DNA from: Burkholderiales bacterium
GTDB taxonomy: Bacteria > Pseudomonadota > Gammaproteobacteria > Burkholderiales > SG8-39
Direction: 5' to 3'
Assembly: GCA_025458245.1 (NCBI GenBank)
Contig: JALOSW010000004.1
Span: 1 to 50,294 of the forward strand
DNA: 50,294 nt
How positions within the stretch are numbered: position 1 is the first letter of the stretch; the number at the start of each line of letters is the position of its first letter. A program made the position numbers and the translations under genes. Shown here piece after piece: positions 23,166 to 36,100 of this stretch. The notes under the pieces are model-generated. The model had not been told where the DNA came from. It saw only the letters and a program-made list of their open reading frames with translations, and ran no database searches.

Positions 23166-23972
23166 ATGGCTGTGGAGATCAAGACCGCGGACGAGATCGC
23201 GGCCATGCGCACGGCGGGCCGGCTTGCCGCCGAGGTGCTGGACTACATCGCGCCGCACGTCCGTGCGGGCGTCACGACCGGGGAGATCGACCGGCTCTGC
23301 CATGACTACATGGTCAACGTGCAGGGCACCGTGCCCGCGCCGCTCAATTACGCCCCGCCGGGCTACAAGCCGTTTCCGAAGTCGATCTGCACGTCCGTGA
23401 ACCATCAGGTGTGCCACGGCATTCCCGGCGACCGCGTGCTCAAGAACGGCGACGTGCTCAACATCGACGTGACCGTCATCAAGGACGGCTGGCACGGCGA
23501 CACGAGCCGGATGTTCTTCGTCGGGGAGCCTTCGGTCCAGGCGAAGCGCCTCGCCGAGACCACCTACGAGTGCATGTGGCTCGGCATCAGGCAGGTGCGC
23601 CCCGGCGCCCTCCTCGGCGACGTCGGCCACGCGATTCAGCGGCATGCGGAAGCCCGTGGCTACAGCATCGTCCGGGAATTCTGCGGACACGGCATCGGAC
23701 GGCGCTTCCACGAGGAGCCCCAGGTGCTGCACTACGGCCGCCCGGGAACCGGGCTGAAGCTGATCCCGGGCATGATCTTCACCGTGGAGCCCATGATCAA
23801 CGCCGGCAAGCCGGCGATCCGCGAACTCGCCGACGGCTGGACCATCGTGACCAAGGACCACAGCCTCTCTGCTCAGTGGGAGCACACGGTGCTGGTGACC
23901 GACGACGGCTACGAGGTCCTCACGACTTCCCCGGGCGCACCGGCGGCGCCGGAGTTCGAGCTCTCGGACTGA
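23166..23972 (+). CDS. map: type I methionyl aminopeptidase
   Basis: MAVEIKTADEIAAMRTAGRLAAEVLDYIAPHV...ICTSVNHQVCHGIPGD...GHGIGRRFHEEPQVLHYG...MIFTVEPMIN. Confidence 0.97.
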   Translation: MAVEIKTADEIAAMRTAGRLAAEVLDYIAPHVRAGVTTGEIDRLCHDYMVNVQGTVPAPLNYAPPGYKPFPKSICTSVNHQVCHGIPGDRVLKNGDVLNIDVTVIKDGWHGDTSRMFFVGEPSVQAKRLAETTYECMWLGIRQVRPGALLGDVGHAIQRHAEARGYSIVREFCGHGIGRRFHEEPQVLHYGRPGTGLKLIPGMIFTVEPMINAGKPAIRELADGWTIVTKDHSLSAQWEHTVLVTDDGYEVLTTSPGAPAAPEFELSD

Positions 23973-23976
23973 ACCC

Positions 23977-26559
23977 TTGAACAGCGTGCCCGCCGCCGTC
24001 CCGCGTCTGCCCGCGCCCGCCGCGGAGCTACGCAAGTGGCTCGCGGCCGAGCGCGCCGCGTTGCGCGATGAATACCTCGCGGCGCCGGACGCGCGTCGAT
24101 ACCTGCGCGGCCATCGACTCGTCGTCGATCGGCTCGTGCGCGAGATCTGGCGCGATCTCCCCATCGGCAAGCGGGCCGCGCTCGTCGCCGTCGGGGGCTA
24201 CGGCCGCGGCGAGCTCTTCCCGCACTCGGACGTCGACATCCTGATCCTGCTGCCCGCCGACGCCCGTCTCGAGGATCAGCAGGCGATCGAAGGGTTCGTG
24301 AGCGGACTGTGGGATGCCGGCATCGAGCTCGGGCACAGCGTTCGCACTGTCGACGACTGCTGCGTCGAGGCCGCGCGCGACGTCACCGTGCAGACGACGC
24401 TCCTCGAAGCGCGTCTGCTCGCGGGCAGTCGCTCGCTCTTCAGGCGCTTCGAGTCGACCGTCCGGGGCGGGTTCGAGCCGCAGGCGTTCTTCAAGGCGAA
24501 GCGTCTCGAGCAGGAGCAGCGGCACGCCAAGTTCAACGAGAGCGCGTACAGCCTCGAGCCCAACCTCAAGGAATCCCCTGGCGGCCTGCGGGATCTGCAG
24601 GTGATCCTCTGGGTGAGCCGCGCAAGCGGCTTCGGCAACGCGTGGCGCGACCTCGCGCGGGGCGGGCTGGTGACGCCGGTCGAGTCGCGTCAGCTCGCGC
24701 GCGTGGAACGCGTACTCCAGGACGCGCGAATCCGGCTGCACTTCATCGCCGGGCGCCGCGAGGACCGGATCCTGTTCGATTTTCAGGACGCGCTCGCCCG
24801 CCAGCTCGGCTTCGCCCCCACGAGCGCGAAGCGCGCGAGCGAGCGCTTCATGCAGCGCTATTACCGCACCGCCAAGGCGGTCACGCAGCTCAACACCATC
24901 CTGCTGCAGAACCTCGGCGCCGCGATCTTCCCCGGCCACGCTGCCGAGCCGACGCCCATCGACGAGCGCTTCCAAGCCGTGCGCGAGCTGCTCGACGCGC
25001 GCGACCCGACGATCTTCGAGCGCGAACCCGCGGCGATCCTCGAGAGCTTCCTGCTCCTGCAGAAGCACTCCGAGCTGAAGGGCATGACTGCGCCGACGCT
25101 GCGCGCCTTGTGGCGGGCGCGGATGCGCATCGACGGCCGATTCCGGCGCAACCCGGCGAACCGCCGCCTCTTCCTCGAGATCCTCCAGCAGCCGCGCGGC
25201 ATCGTGCACGAGCTGCGCCGCATGAACCAGTACTCGATCCTCGGCCGCTGCATCCCCGAGTTCGCCAGGATCGTCGGCCAGATGCAGCACGACCTCTTCC
25301 ACGTCTACACGGTGGACCAGCACATCCTCCAGGTGCTGCGCAACGTGCGCCGGTTCACCATGGTCGAGTTCTCGCACGAGTACCCGCTCTGCAGCCGGCT
25401 GATCGCCAACTTCGAGCGGCCCTGGCTGCTCTACGTCGCGGCGCTCTTTCACGACATCGCCAAAGGCCGGGGCGGCGATCACTCCCAGCTCGGCAAGGTC
25501 GATGTCGGACGGTTCGCGCGCGCGCACGGCTTTTCCCGGGAAGACACCGAGCTGGTCGAGTTTCTGGTGGAGCACCACCTCACCATGTCGAGCGTGGCGC
25601 AGAAGCAGGATCTCTCCGATCCGGAGGTCGTGCAGGCCTTCGCGCAGATCGCACGGACCGAACGGCGGCTCGTCGCGCTCTATCTCCTCACCGTGGCCGA
25701 CATCCGCGGCACGAGCCCGAAGGTCTGGAACGCGTGGAAGGGAAAGCTTCTCGAGGATCTCTTCCGTGCCACGCGCCGGGCCTTGCGCGGCGACACGGCG
25801 CCGATCGACCAGGACATCCAGGCGAAACAGGCCGAGGCGACGCGCCTGCTACGCCTTTACGCGCTCTCCGATTCCGTCAAGGAGGCGCTTTGGAAAGAGT
25901 TCGACGTCGCCTACTTCCTGCGCCACGACCCGCAGGAGATCGCCTGGCAGACGCGCAATCTGCACTACCGCGTGAATGCAGACCGTCCGGTCGTGAAGGC
26001 GCGTCTGTCGCCGATCGGCGAGGGCCTGCAGGTCATGATCTACACGCGCGACTCGAAAGACCTGTTCGCGCGGATCTGCGGCTACTTCGGCGAACTGCGC
26101 TTCAACATCGTCGAGGCGAAGATCCACACCACGCGGCACGGCTACGCGCTCGACACGTTCCTGGTCCTCGGCGTCGGGCCCGGGCACCACTACCGCGAGA
26201 TGATCAGCCTGGTGGAGCACGACCTGGCGGACCGGCTGGCCTCCGATGCGACCATGCCGGAGCCGCCGCGCGGCCGGGTCTCGCGTCAGCTGAAGCATTT
26301 CCCGATCGAGCCCGAGGTCAACGTGCGCCCCGACGAGCGCGGCCAGTTCCACTCGCTGTCGGTCACGGCAGGAGACCGTCCCGGACTGCTCTATTCGATC
26401 GCGCGCGTTCTGGGACGCTACGACATCGTCCTGCGCACGGCGAAGATCGTGACGCTCGGCGAGCGCGCCGAGGACGTGTTCGTCGTGAGCGGCGCGGCGC
26501 TCGCCAATCCGCGCACCGTGCTGGCGGTCGAGCAGGACCTCCTCGCCGCGGTGCAGTGA
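23977..26559 (+). CDS. glnD: [protein-PII] uridylyltransferase (TTG start)
   Basis: Nucleotidyltransferase motif VGGYGRGELFPHSDVDILIL, HD domain (ALFHDIAKGRGGDHSQLG), two C-terminal ACT domains. Confidence 0.96.
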   Translation: MNSVPAAVPRLPAPAAELRKWLAAERAALRDEYLAAPDARRYLRGHRLVVDRLVREIWRDLPIGKRAALVAVGGYGRGELFPHSDVDILILLPADARLEDQQAIEGFVSGLWDAGIELGHSVRTVDDCCVEAARDVTVQTTLLEARLLAGSRSLFRRFESTVRGGFEPQAFFKAKRLEQEQRHAKFNESAYSLEPNLKESPGGLRDLQVILWVSRASGFGNAWRDLARGGLVTPVESRQLARVERVLQDARIRLHFIAGRREDRILFDFQDALARQLGFAPTSAKRASERFMQRYYRTAKAVTQLNTILLQNLGAAIFPGHAAEPTPIDERFQAVRELLDARDPTIFEREPAAILESFLLLQKHSELKGMTAPTLRALWRARMRIDGRFRRNPANRRLFLEILQQPRGIVHELRRMNQYSILGRCIPEFARIVGQMQHDLFHVYTVDQHILQVLRNVRRFTMVEFSHEYPLCSRLIANFERPWLLYVAALFHDIAKGRGGDHSQLGKVDVGRFARAHGFSREDTELVEFLVEHHLTMSSVAQKQDLSDPEVVQAFAQIARTERRLVALYLLTVADIRGTSPKVWNAWKGKLLEDLFRATRRALRGDTAPIDQDIQAKQAEATRLLRLYALSDSVKEALWKEFDVAYFLRHDPQEIAWQTRNLHYRVNADRPVVKARLSPIGEGLQVMIYTRDSKDLFARICGYFGELRFNIVEAKIHTTRHGYALDTFLVLGVGPGHHYREMISLVEHDLADRLASDATMPEPPRGRVSRQLKHFPIEPEVNVRPDERGQFHSLSVTAGDRPGLLYSIARVLGRYDIVLRTAKIVTLGERAEDVFVVSGAALANPRTVLAVEQDLLAAVQ

Positions 26560-26562
26560 AGC

Positions 26563-26680
26563 AGGATCTAGGATCTAGGATCTAGGATCTAGGATTGAGA
26601 CCTCAATCCTCGATCCTCAATCCTGAATCCTCGATCCTCAATCCTGAATCCTGGATCCTCAATCCTGAATCCTCAATCCT
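26563..26680. repeat. heptanucleotide tandem-repeat array in two inverted halves
   Basis: 4x AGGATCT + AGGATTG + 6-nt AGACCT + 11 units of [CG][AG]ATCCT; centre AGGATTGAG-AC-CTCAATCCT is a perfect 9-bp inverted repeat. Confidence 0.95.
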
Positions 26681-27206
26681 CGTCGCCCAGATCCTGATCG
26701 GGGAAGAGCGCCGCATTGAACCCGAACTTCGAAAGGTCGGGAATGCGCATCGGATACAGGATGCCGGCAAGGTGGTCGCACTCGTGCTGCACGACGCGGG
26801 CGTGGAAACCGGACACGGTTCGATCGATCGGCGCGCCGCTCTCGTCGTAGCCGCGATAGCGAAGCCGCGCGTAGCGCGGCACCAGACCCCGCATCCCGGG
26901 CACCGACAGACAGCCCTCCCACGCCTCCTCCATCTCGCTTCCGAGCGGCTCGAGCTCGGGATTGATGAGCACGGTGTCGGGCACCTCCTCGGCGTCCGGG
27001 TAACGCGGGTTCCTGCGCACGCCGAAAATCACCACCTGCAGCCCGACCCCGATCTGGGGTGCGGCGAGCCCGGCGCCGCTGAGATGCGCCATCGTGTCGC
27101 GCATGTCCGCGAGCAGCGCTCGCAGCTCCGGCGTGCCGAACGCGGCAACCGGGCGCGCGCGCTCGAGGAGCCGCGCGTCGCCCATGCGAAGGACTTCGCG
27201 AATCAT
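26673..27206 (-). CDS. def: peptide deformylase
   Basis: [46 protein letters not shown]-terminus DLGDED followed by a TGA inside the heptamer array. Confidence 0.96.
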   Translation of the reverse strand: MIREVLRMGDARLLERARPVAAFGTPELRALLADMRDTMAHLSGAGLAAPQIGVGLQVVIFGVRRNPRYPDAEEVPDTVLINPELEPLGSEMEEAWEGCLSVPGMRGLVPRYARLRYRGYDESGAPIDRTVSGFHARVVQHECDHLAGILYPMRIPDLSKFGFNAALFPDQDLGDED

Positions 27207-27221
27207 GCCCGTGCCGCCTGT

Positions 27222-27962
27222 TCAGCCGCCGACTGCGAGGCGTTCGATGATGCGTCGCGCGCGCGTGAGCGTCTCGTGCAGCATCCGTTCGATCGTCTCG
27301 AACGGAATCGAGCGGGCGCTCTCGCCGCGACCAGCGGCATGGTTGACCACCACGGCGAGTGTCGCGTACGGCAAGTCGATCTCGCGTGCGAGCGACGCTT
27401 CCGGCATGCCCGTCATGCCGACCATGTCGGCGCCGTCGCGCTCGAGCCGGTCGATCTCGGCCTTGGTCTCGAGGCGCGGGCCCTGAGTGGTCGCGTACAC
27501 GCCGCCGTCGAACACCTGCTCCGATGCGGCCGCCGCCGCAGCGAGGAGTTTGCCGCGCAGCGTTTCGCTGTAGGGCTCGGTGAAGTCGACATGCTTGACC
27601 GGAACGTCGCCGCCCTCGAAATACGTGCTGCGGCGTCCCCATGTGTAGTCGAGGATCTGATCGGGCACGGCCATCGTTCCGGGGCCCAGTTCCGAGCGGA
27701 TGCCGCCCACCGATGCGACCGAGACGATCTCCGTCGCGCCCTCGGACTTCAGCGCCCAGAGATTCGCGCGGTAGTTCACCTCGTGCGGCGGAATCGTGTG
27801 GCCGTAGCCGTGTCGCGCCAGAAACATCACCTCGGCGCCGAGAAGCGTGCCGAACGTGATCGCGCCCGACGGCTCGCCGTAGGGGGTGCGCACCGCGCGG
27901 CGGTGTGTCACTTCGAGGTTCGAGAGCTGGGTGAGGCCGCTGCCGCCGATGATCGCAAGCAT
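27222..27962 (-). CDS. S-methyl-5'-thioinosine / S-methyl-5'-thioadenosine phosphorylase family
   Basis: MLAIIGGSGLTQL...HGYGHTIPPHEVNYRANLWALK...TQGPRLETKAEIDRLERDGADMVGMTGMPEASLARE. Confidence 0.88.
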   Translation of the reverse strand: MLAIIGGSGLTQLSNLEVTHRRAVRTPYGEPSGAITFGTLLGAEVMFLARHGYGHTIPPHEVNYRANLWALKSEGATEIVSVASVGGIRSELGPGTMAVPDQILDYTWGRRSTYFEGGDVPVKHVDFTEPYSETLRGKLLAAAAAASEQVFDGGVYATTQGPRLETKAEIDRLERDGADMVGMTGMPEASLAREIDLPYATLAVVVNHAAGRGESARSIPFETIERMLHETLTRARRIIERLAVGG

Positions 27963-28079
27963 CGCTGGGGAGTCCGCAGAGTCAGGAGCGTTGAGCCGGG
28001 TCGCGGAGCCGGCTGCCCGATCGGCCGTCCCCGCGGGCAGCGAGGATGCGCGATCCCGGCCCGCACCGCAAGCGCCGTC

Positions 28080-28631
28080 TCAGCCTTCCTGGAGCGCGTA
28101 GATCGAAGGAAGGTTCCGCCAGGAGCCGTACGCGTCGAGACCGCAGCCGAACACGAAGCGGTCGGGCACGCGCACGCCGACGAAATCGGCGGTCACGGGC
28201 TTTTGCTTTCCCGTCGTCTTGTCGGCGAGCACCGCCACGTGGCACGACGCCGCGCCGAGTTCCAGCACCTTGGCCTTGATCGCCGCGAGCGTCTCGCCGA
28301 CGTCGAGAATGTCGTCGACGATGATCACGGCCCTGCCTCTGACCGATTCGCGCGGCTCGGCCCGCCAGCGCAGGCCGGTGCCTGCCACCTCGTCGCCATA
28401 GCGCGAGGCGTGCACGTAATCGAGATGGAGCGGGAACCGCAGGAGCGGGAGCAGCCTTCCGCAGAAGTACACCGCCCCGTTCATCACGCACAGAAGCAGC
28501 GGATAGCGGTCCCGGAATCCCGTCGTGATCTGCGCCGCGACGTCGCGGATGCCGCGCTCGACCTCTTCCTCGCTCGCGACCTCGTCGGCGGTCTCGAGCA
28601 TGCGCCAGGCTTCCGCGGCGGAGAGCGCCAT
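28080..28631 (-). CDS. hypoxanthine-guanine phosphoribosyltransferase
   Basis: PRTase motif RAVIIVDDILDVGETLAAI, VMNGAVYFCGRLLPLL, DFVGVRVPDRFVFGCGLDAYGSWRNLPSIYAL. Confidence 0.88.
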   Translation of the reverse strand: MALSAAEAWRMLETADEVASEEEVERGIRDVAAQITTGFRDRYPLLLCVMNGAVYFCGRLLPLLRFPLHLDYVHASRYGDEVAGTGLRWRAEPRESVRGRAVIIVDDILDVGETLAAIKAKVLELGAASCHVAVLADKTTGKQKPVTADFVGVRVPDRFVFGCGLDAYGSWRNLPSIYALQEG

Positions 28632-28647
28632 CCGCAGCCCGCGCCGT

Positions 28648-29016
28648 TCAGTAGGTGAACGTGACGACGTCGTCGTCCATCGCCTGCGAGATCACGTACG
28701 CGCCGCCGACGGTCTCCTCGATCTCGGGGATCAGATCCTCGCCCCAGAGCTCGAGGGTGGGCGTGCAGACCTTGAACTTCACGCCGGCTTCGTGCGCGTC
28801 TTTCATGAAGTCGTAAACGCTCTTCGGCGAGCCTTCCTTCACGTGAAGCTTCTCGGCGACGCCCTTCACCGCGAGCTTGCCCGCGGCGCCGGTCATGATG
28901 ACCTCGACCTCGTACTCCATCGCGGCGGCGACGGTCGCTTGGAAGAACGGCGCGCCGAGCTCCGCGCCGCTGCGCGGATCGGTGTTCACCATCACGATCA
29001 TCAGTTTGTCGGCCAT
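28648..29016 (-). CDS. DsrE family protein
   Basis: MADKLMIVMVNTDPRSGAELGAPFFQATVAAAMEYEVEVIMTGAAGKLAVKGV. Confidence 0.75.
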   Translation of the reverse strand: MADKLMIVMVNTDPRSGAELGAPFFQATVAAAMEYEVEVIMTGAAGKLAVKGVAEKLHVKEGSPKSVYDFMKDAHEAGVKFKVCTPTLELWGEDLIPEIEETVGGAYVISQAMDDDVVTFTY

Positions 29017-29100
29017 CACACTCTCCCCCTCGCAATATTAGCGAACGCTAAATTTCGGCGGCAGTATATGCCGATTTCCGGGGGTGTCCAAGGGCGACGG

Positions 29101-29982
29101 TCAACCGCCCTTGCCGAGCGACCCGAGGTACGCGCGGAAGTCCGCGCCGACCTCCGGATGGCGCTGGCCGAAGACCACGGTTGCCTGGAGGTAGCCGAGC
29201 TTCGAGCCACAGTCGTAGCGCGTCCCGGCGAACCGATAGGCGAGCACCCGTTCCTCGCGAAGCAGCGACGCGATCCCGTCTGTGAGCTGGATCTCGCCGC
29301 CCGACCCCGGGTTGACCTGCTGCAGGTGATCGAAGGTGCGCGCCGAAAGGATGTAGCGGCCGATCACCGCGAGGTTCGATGGCGCATCCTCGGGCTTGGG
29401 CTTCTCGACGATGCCGCGGATGATCTCGGTGGTCTTGCCCCAGGGCTCCGCCTTCACGATCCCGTAAGAGCGCGTCTGCTCGCGCGGCACCTCCTGCACG
29501 CCGAGCACGGAGCACTGCTGCGCCTCGAACAGCTCGGTCATCTGCCGCATCACCGGCGGCTCGCCATCGATGAGGTCGTCGGCGAGGATCACGGCGAACG
29601 GCTCTTCGCCGACCACGGGTCGCGCGCAGAGCACCGCGTGCCCCAACCCGAGGGCCTCGGCCTGGCGGATGTAGATGCAGTTCACCGATTTCGGCGTCAC
29701 CTCGCGCACGGCGGCGAGGAGATCCTGCTTGCCGCGCGCCTCGAGCTCGACTTCGAGCTCGTAGGCCTTGTCGAAGTGGTCCTCGATGGCGCGCTTGTTA
29801 CGGCCCGTGATGAAGATCATGTCCGTGATGCCGGCTGCCGCCGCCTCCTCCACCGCGTACTGAATCAGCGGTTTGTCGACGATCGGCAGCATCTCCTTGG
29901 GGCTCGCCTTGGTCACGGGAAGAAACCGGGTGCCCATGCCGGCCACCGGAAACACTGCCTTGCGAACGTGTTGGAAGCTCAT
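29101..29982 (-). CDS. galU: UTP--glucose-1-phosphate uridylyltransferase
   Basis: [40 protein letters not shown]. Confidence 0.97.
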   Translation of the reverse strand: MSFQHVRKAVFPVAGMGTRFLPVTKASPKEMLPIVDKPLIQYAVEEAAAAGITDMIFITGRNKRAIEDHFDKAYELEVELEARGKQDLLAAVREVTPKSVNCIYIRQAEALGLGHAVLCARPVVGEEPFAVILADDLIDGEPPVMRQMTELFEAQQCSVLGVQEVPREQTRSYGIVKAEPWGKTTEIIRGIVEKPKPEDAPSNLAVIGRYILSARTFDHLQQVNPGSGGEIQLTDGIASLLREERVLAYRFAGTRYDCGSKLGYLQATVVFGQRHPEVGADFRAYLGSLGKGG

Positions 29983-29989
29983 GTCCTCT

Positions 29990-33111
<3,122 letters not shown>

Positions 33112-33166
33112 GTGTGCCCTCGGGGCCGTTCGCCCTCGTTGCCGCCCGGCCGAGGCCGGGTGCCGC

Positions 33167-36100
33167 TTATGCGGCGACCGCCCGGTCGCGCATTTGCAGC
33201 GCCTCTTCGATATCCACCGCCACGACGCGCGACACGCCGGACTCCTGCATCGTGACCCCGATCAGCTGTTGCGCGAGCTCCATCGTGATCTTGTTGTGGC
33301 TGATGAACAGGAACTGCGTGTTCGCCGACATCTTCTTCACCAGATTGCAGAAGCGCTCGGTGTTGGTGTCGTCGAGCGGCGCGTCGACCTCGTCCAGCAG
33401 GCAGAAGGGTGCGGGGTTCAACTGGAACAGCGCGAAGATGAGCGCCGTCGCGGTCAAGGCCTTCTCGCCCCCGGATAGCAGATGGATGCTCGTGTTCTTC
33501 TTGCCGGGCGGGTGCGCCATCACCTGGACGCCTGCGTCGAGTACTTCCTCGCCCGTCATGACGAGCTTGGCATCCCCGCCGCCGAACAGAGTGGGGAAAA
33601 GCTGCCCGAAGTGCTCGTTCGCGCGGTCGAACGTGTCCTGCAGCCGCTCGCGGGTCTCGCGGTCGATGCGCCGGATGGCGTTCTCGAGCGTCGTGAGCGC
33701 CTCGGCGAGGTCGGTCGACTGGGAGTCGAGAAAATCCTTGCGCTCCCGGCTCGATTCCAGCTCTTCCAGCGCCGCGAGGTTCACGGCCCCGAGTTCGGCG
33801 ATCGCCTGCTGGATCCGCCCGATCTCGCTCTGCAGCGCCCCCGCGCGCAGCCCCTTCTCGAGGGACTGGGCGAGCAGCGCCTCGTCGGCTCCGGCCTCGA
33901 AGAGCTGCTGCGCGTACTGTTCGTAATTAAGCCGGGCCGCCTGCTCCTTGAGCCGCACCTCACCGATGCGGTCGCGAAGCGGCTGCAGCCGCTGCTCACT
34001 GGCGAGCCGCGCCTCGTCGGCGCCCCGCAGCCGGTTGGTCAGATCCTCGAGCCGGTCGCGGGCGGCACCGACGACGCCCTCGCGCTCGACGCGCAGCGCC
34101 AGGGCCTCCTGGAGCGACGCACGCAGCGGCTCGTCCCGCAGCTCGCCGAGTTCGGCATCGATCCGCTCACGCTCGGCAATGGCCCTGGCCTGCTGCTCAT
34201 GTGCTGTCTCAATAAAACGATCGATCTCATTGATTTTATTGTCTGCCTCACGACCGAGAAACCCGGTCTCCTGGGCTTCGCGCTCAGCCGCCGCGACCGC
34301 TTTCCGCTGCTCGTCGAGCGCCCCTTCGGCGGCCTGATGCCCGGTGCGCACACTCTCGAACTCGGCCCAGAGACGGTCGATTTCCGCCTGATGCCGTTCG
34401 AGATTCGCCTCGACCTCGCCCTGGCGAGCCCGCTCCCGTTCTTTCTCGGCGCGAATCTCGCCGACCTCGGCGGCGATCTGGGCGCTCCGCTCCTCTGCGC
34501 GCGCCTGGCTCTCGGTCAGGCGGAGGTGGGAGAGCTCGGCCTCGTGGCTGCTCTGCTTCAGGGCTGCCTCGGCGTCGCGCTCTCGCGCCATGCTCGTCCG
34601 ATGCTCGGCAAGCGCCGCCTCGGCTTCGGTGAGCCCAAGCCGTGCGGCATCGACCCGATCGGCAACGCCGACCGACTCCGCAGCTAGCGCCTCGATCTCC
34701 CGCTGGCGAGCGAGGATCCCGGTGTCGGCCGCGTCCGGTGCGTGGAAGGAGACCGACAAGCGCCGGAATTGATGCCCGGCGGCGTTCACGAGCACGACGC
34801 CCGCCGGCAGGGCGAGTCGCGCCATCAGCCGGGGCACGCCATCCGCCGCGTAATAGCCCGCGAGCCAGTCTTCGATCAGCGGTCGCAGCCCCGGGTCATG
34901 GGTGGCAACGAGATCGGCGAGAGGGCGATGCCCCGCAATGGCGACCGTGTCGGCGGCACCGCCGCGCGAGAATACGGACACTTTCGCAGGCGGCGGGTCG
35001 TCCAGGAGGCGCTGGAGCGTGTCGGGGTCGTCCAGCTCGAGCGCGTGCAGCCGCTCGCGGAGGACCGACTCGAGCGCCGACTCCCAGCCTGGCTCGACCG
35101 TGACCTTCTGCCAGAGCCGCGGGAGCGACGCGAGCGAGTGCCGCGCCAGCCAATCCTGGATCTGGCCGTTCTCTTCGACCCGATCCTGTATCTGCTTCAG
35201 TGCCGCGAGGCGCCCGTCCAGCACGCTCTTATCCCGTTCGAGCGCCTGAAGTCGTGCGAGCGCGTCGGCTCGGGCTGCTTCCCGGGACGGCAGTGCCGCC
35301 GAGAGGTCCGCCAGCGCTCCGCTCCGCGCGGCGAGGGCTGCGGCGAATTGCTCGATCTGTGCCGCGACTTCGGCGAGCCGCTCGGGCTCGGGCTGTGCGA
35401 GCGCCTGCCGCTCGGCCGCGAGCCGTTCTTCGCGCGTCTCGAGCTGCGCGAGGAGCTTCCCGGCGTGCGCGAGGTGCGTCTGCTCGATCTGGAACGCCTG
35501 CTCGGCCAGCGCGATCGCCGCGCGGGCATCGGTCACGCGCGTCTGCTCGGTTCGGTACGCGGTCTCGAGGTCGGGGAGCTTGGCGCGCTCGACGTCCACG
35601 CGCGCGTTCGCGGCGGCGAGCCGCGCCTGCGTGGACTCCTTGCGCTCCGTCCACATCGTGCGCGCGTCGGCGAGCTCCGCCCCCCGACGCTCGGCTTCGG
35701 CGAGCTGCGCGGCCAGCGCGCCCGCCTGGGCGTCGAGGCGCTGGCGCGTTTCCGTGATGAAACGAATCTCGGCCTCGAGACGCGAGACCTCGGTGTTCGC
35801 CTCGTAAAGGCCCGTCTGCGCGCTGTTCGCCGCATCCTGTGCGTGGTAGTGCTCGGTGCGCGCCTTCTCGACCGAGAGCTCGATCTCCCGCAGCCGCGCG
35901 GTCTCGGCTTCGAGTTCGTTGGTGACCTTTTCGATCTCGCGCGCATGCCGCTCGCGCTCCGCGCCGGCGTCGTTCTTGCGCAGGAGCCAGAGCAGGTTCT
36001 GCTTCTGGTGCACTTCGGCCTGCAGCGACTTGTATTGCGCGGCGACCTCCGCCTGGCGCGTGAGCTTTTCGATCTGCGCGTCGAGCTCGCGGCGGATGTC

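Noticed and set aside
22755-24170. 471-aa minus-strand ORF covering map and the repeat region
   Set aside because: Antisense to map; the repeated GLGACEAGGAGSAP peptide is just translation of the 51-bp DNA repeat.
24028-25578. 516-aa minus-strand ORF opposite glnD
   Set aside because: Antisense frame of a confident glnD; composition artefact.
26563-26680. CRISPR array in the glnD/def gap
   Set aside because: 7-bp units with no spacers and no cas genes; it is a heptanucleotide tandem array.
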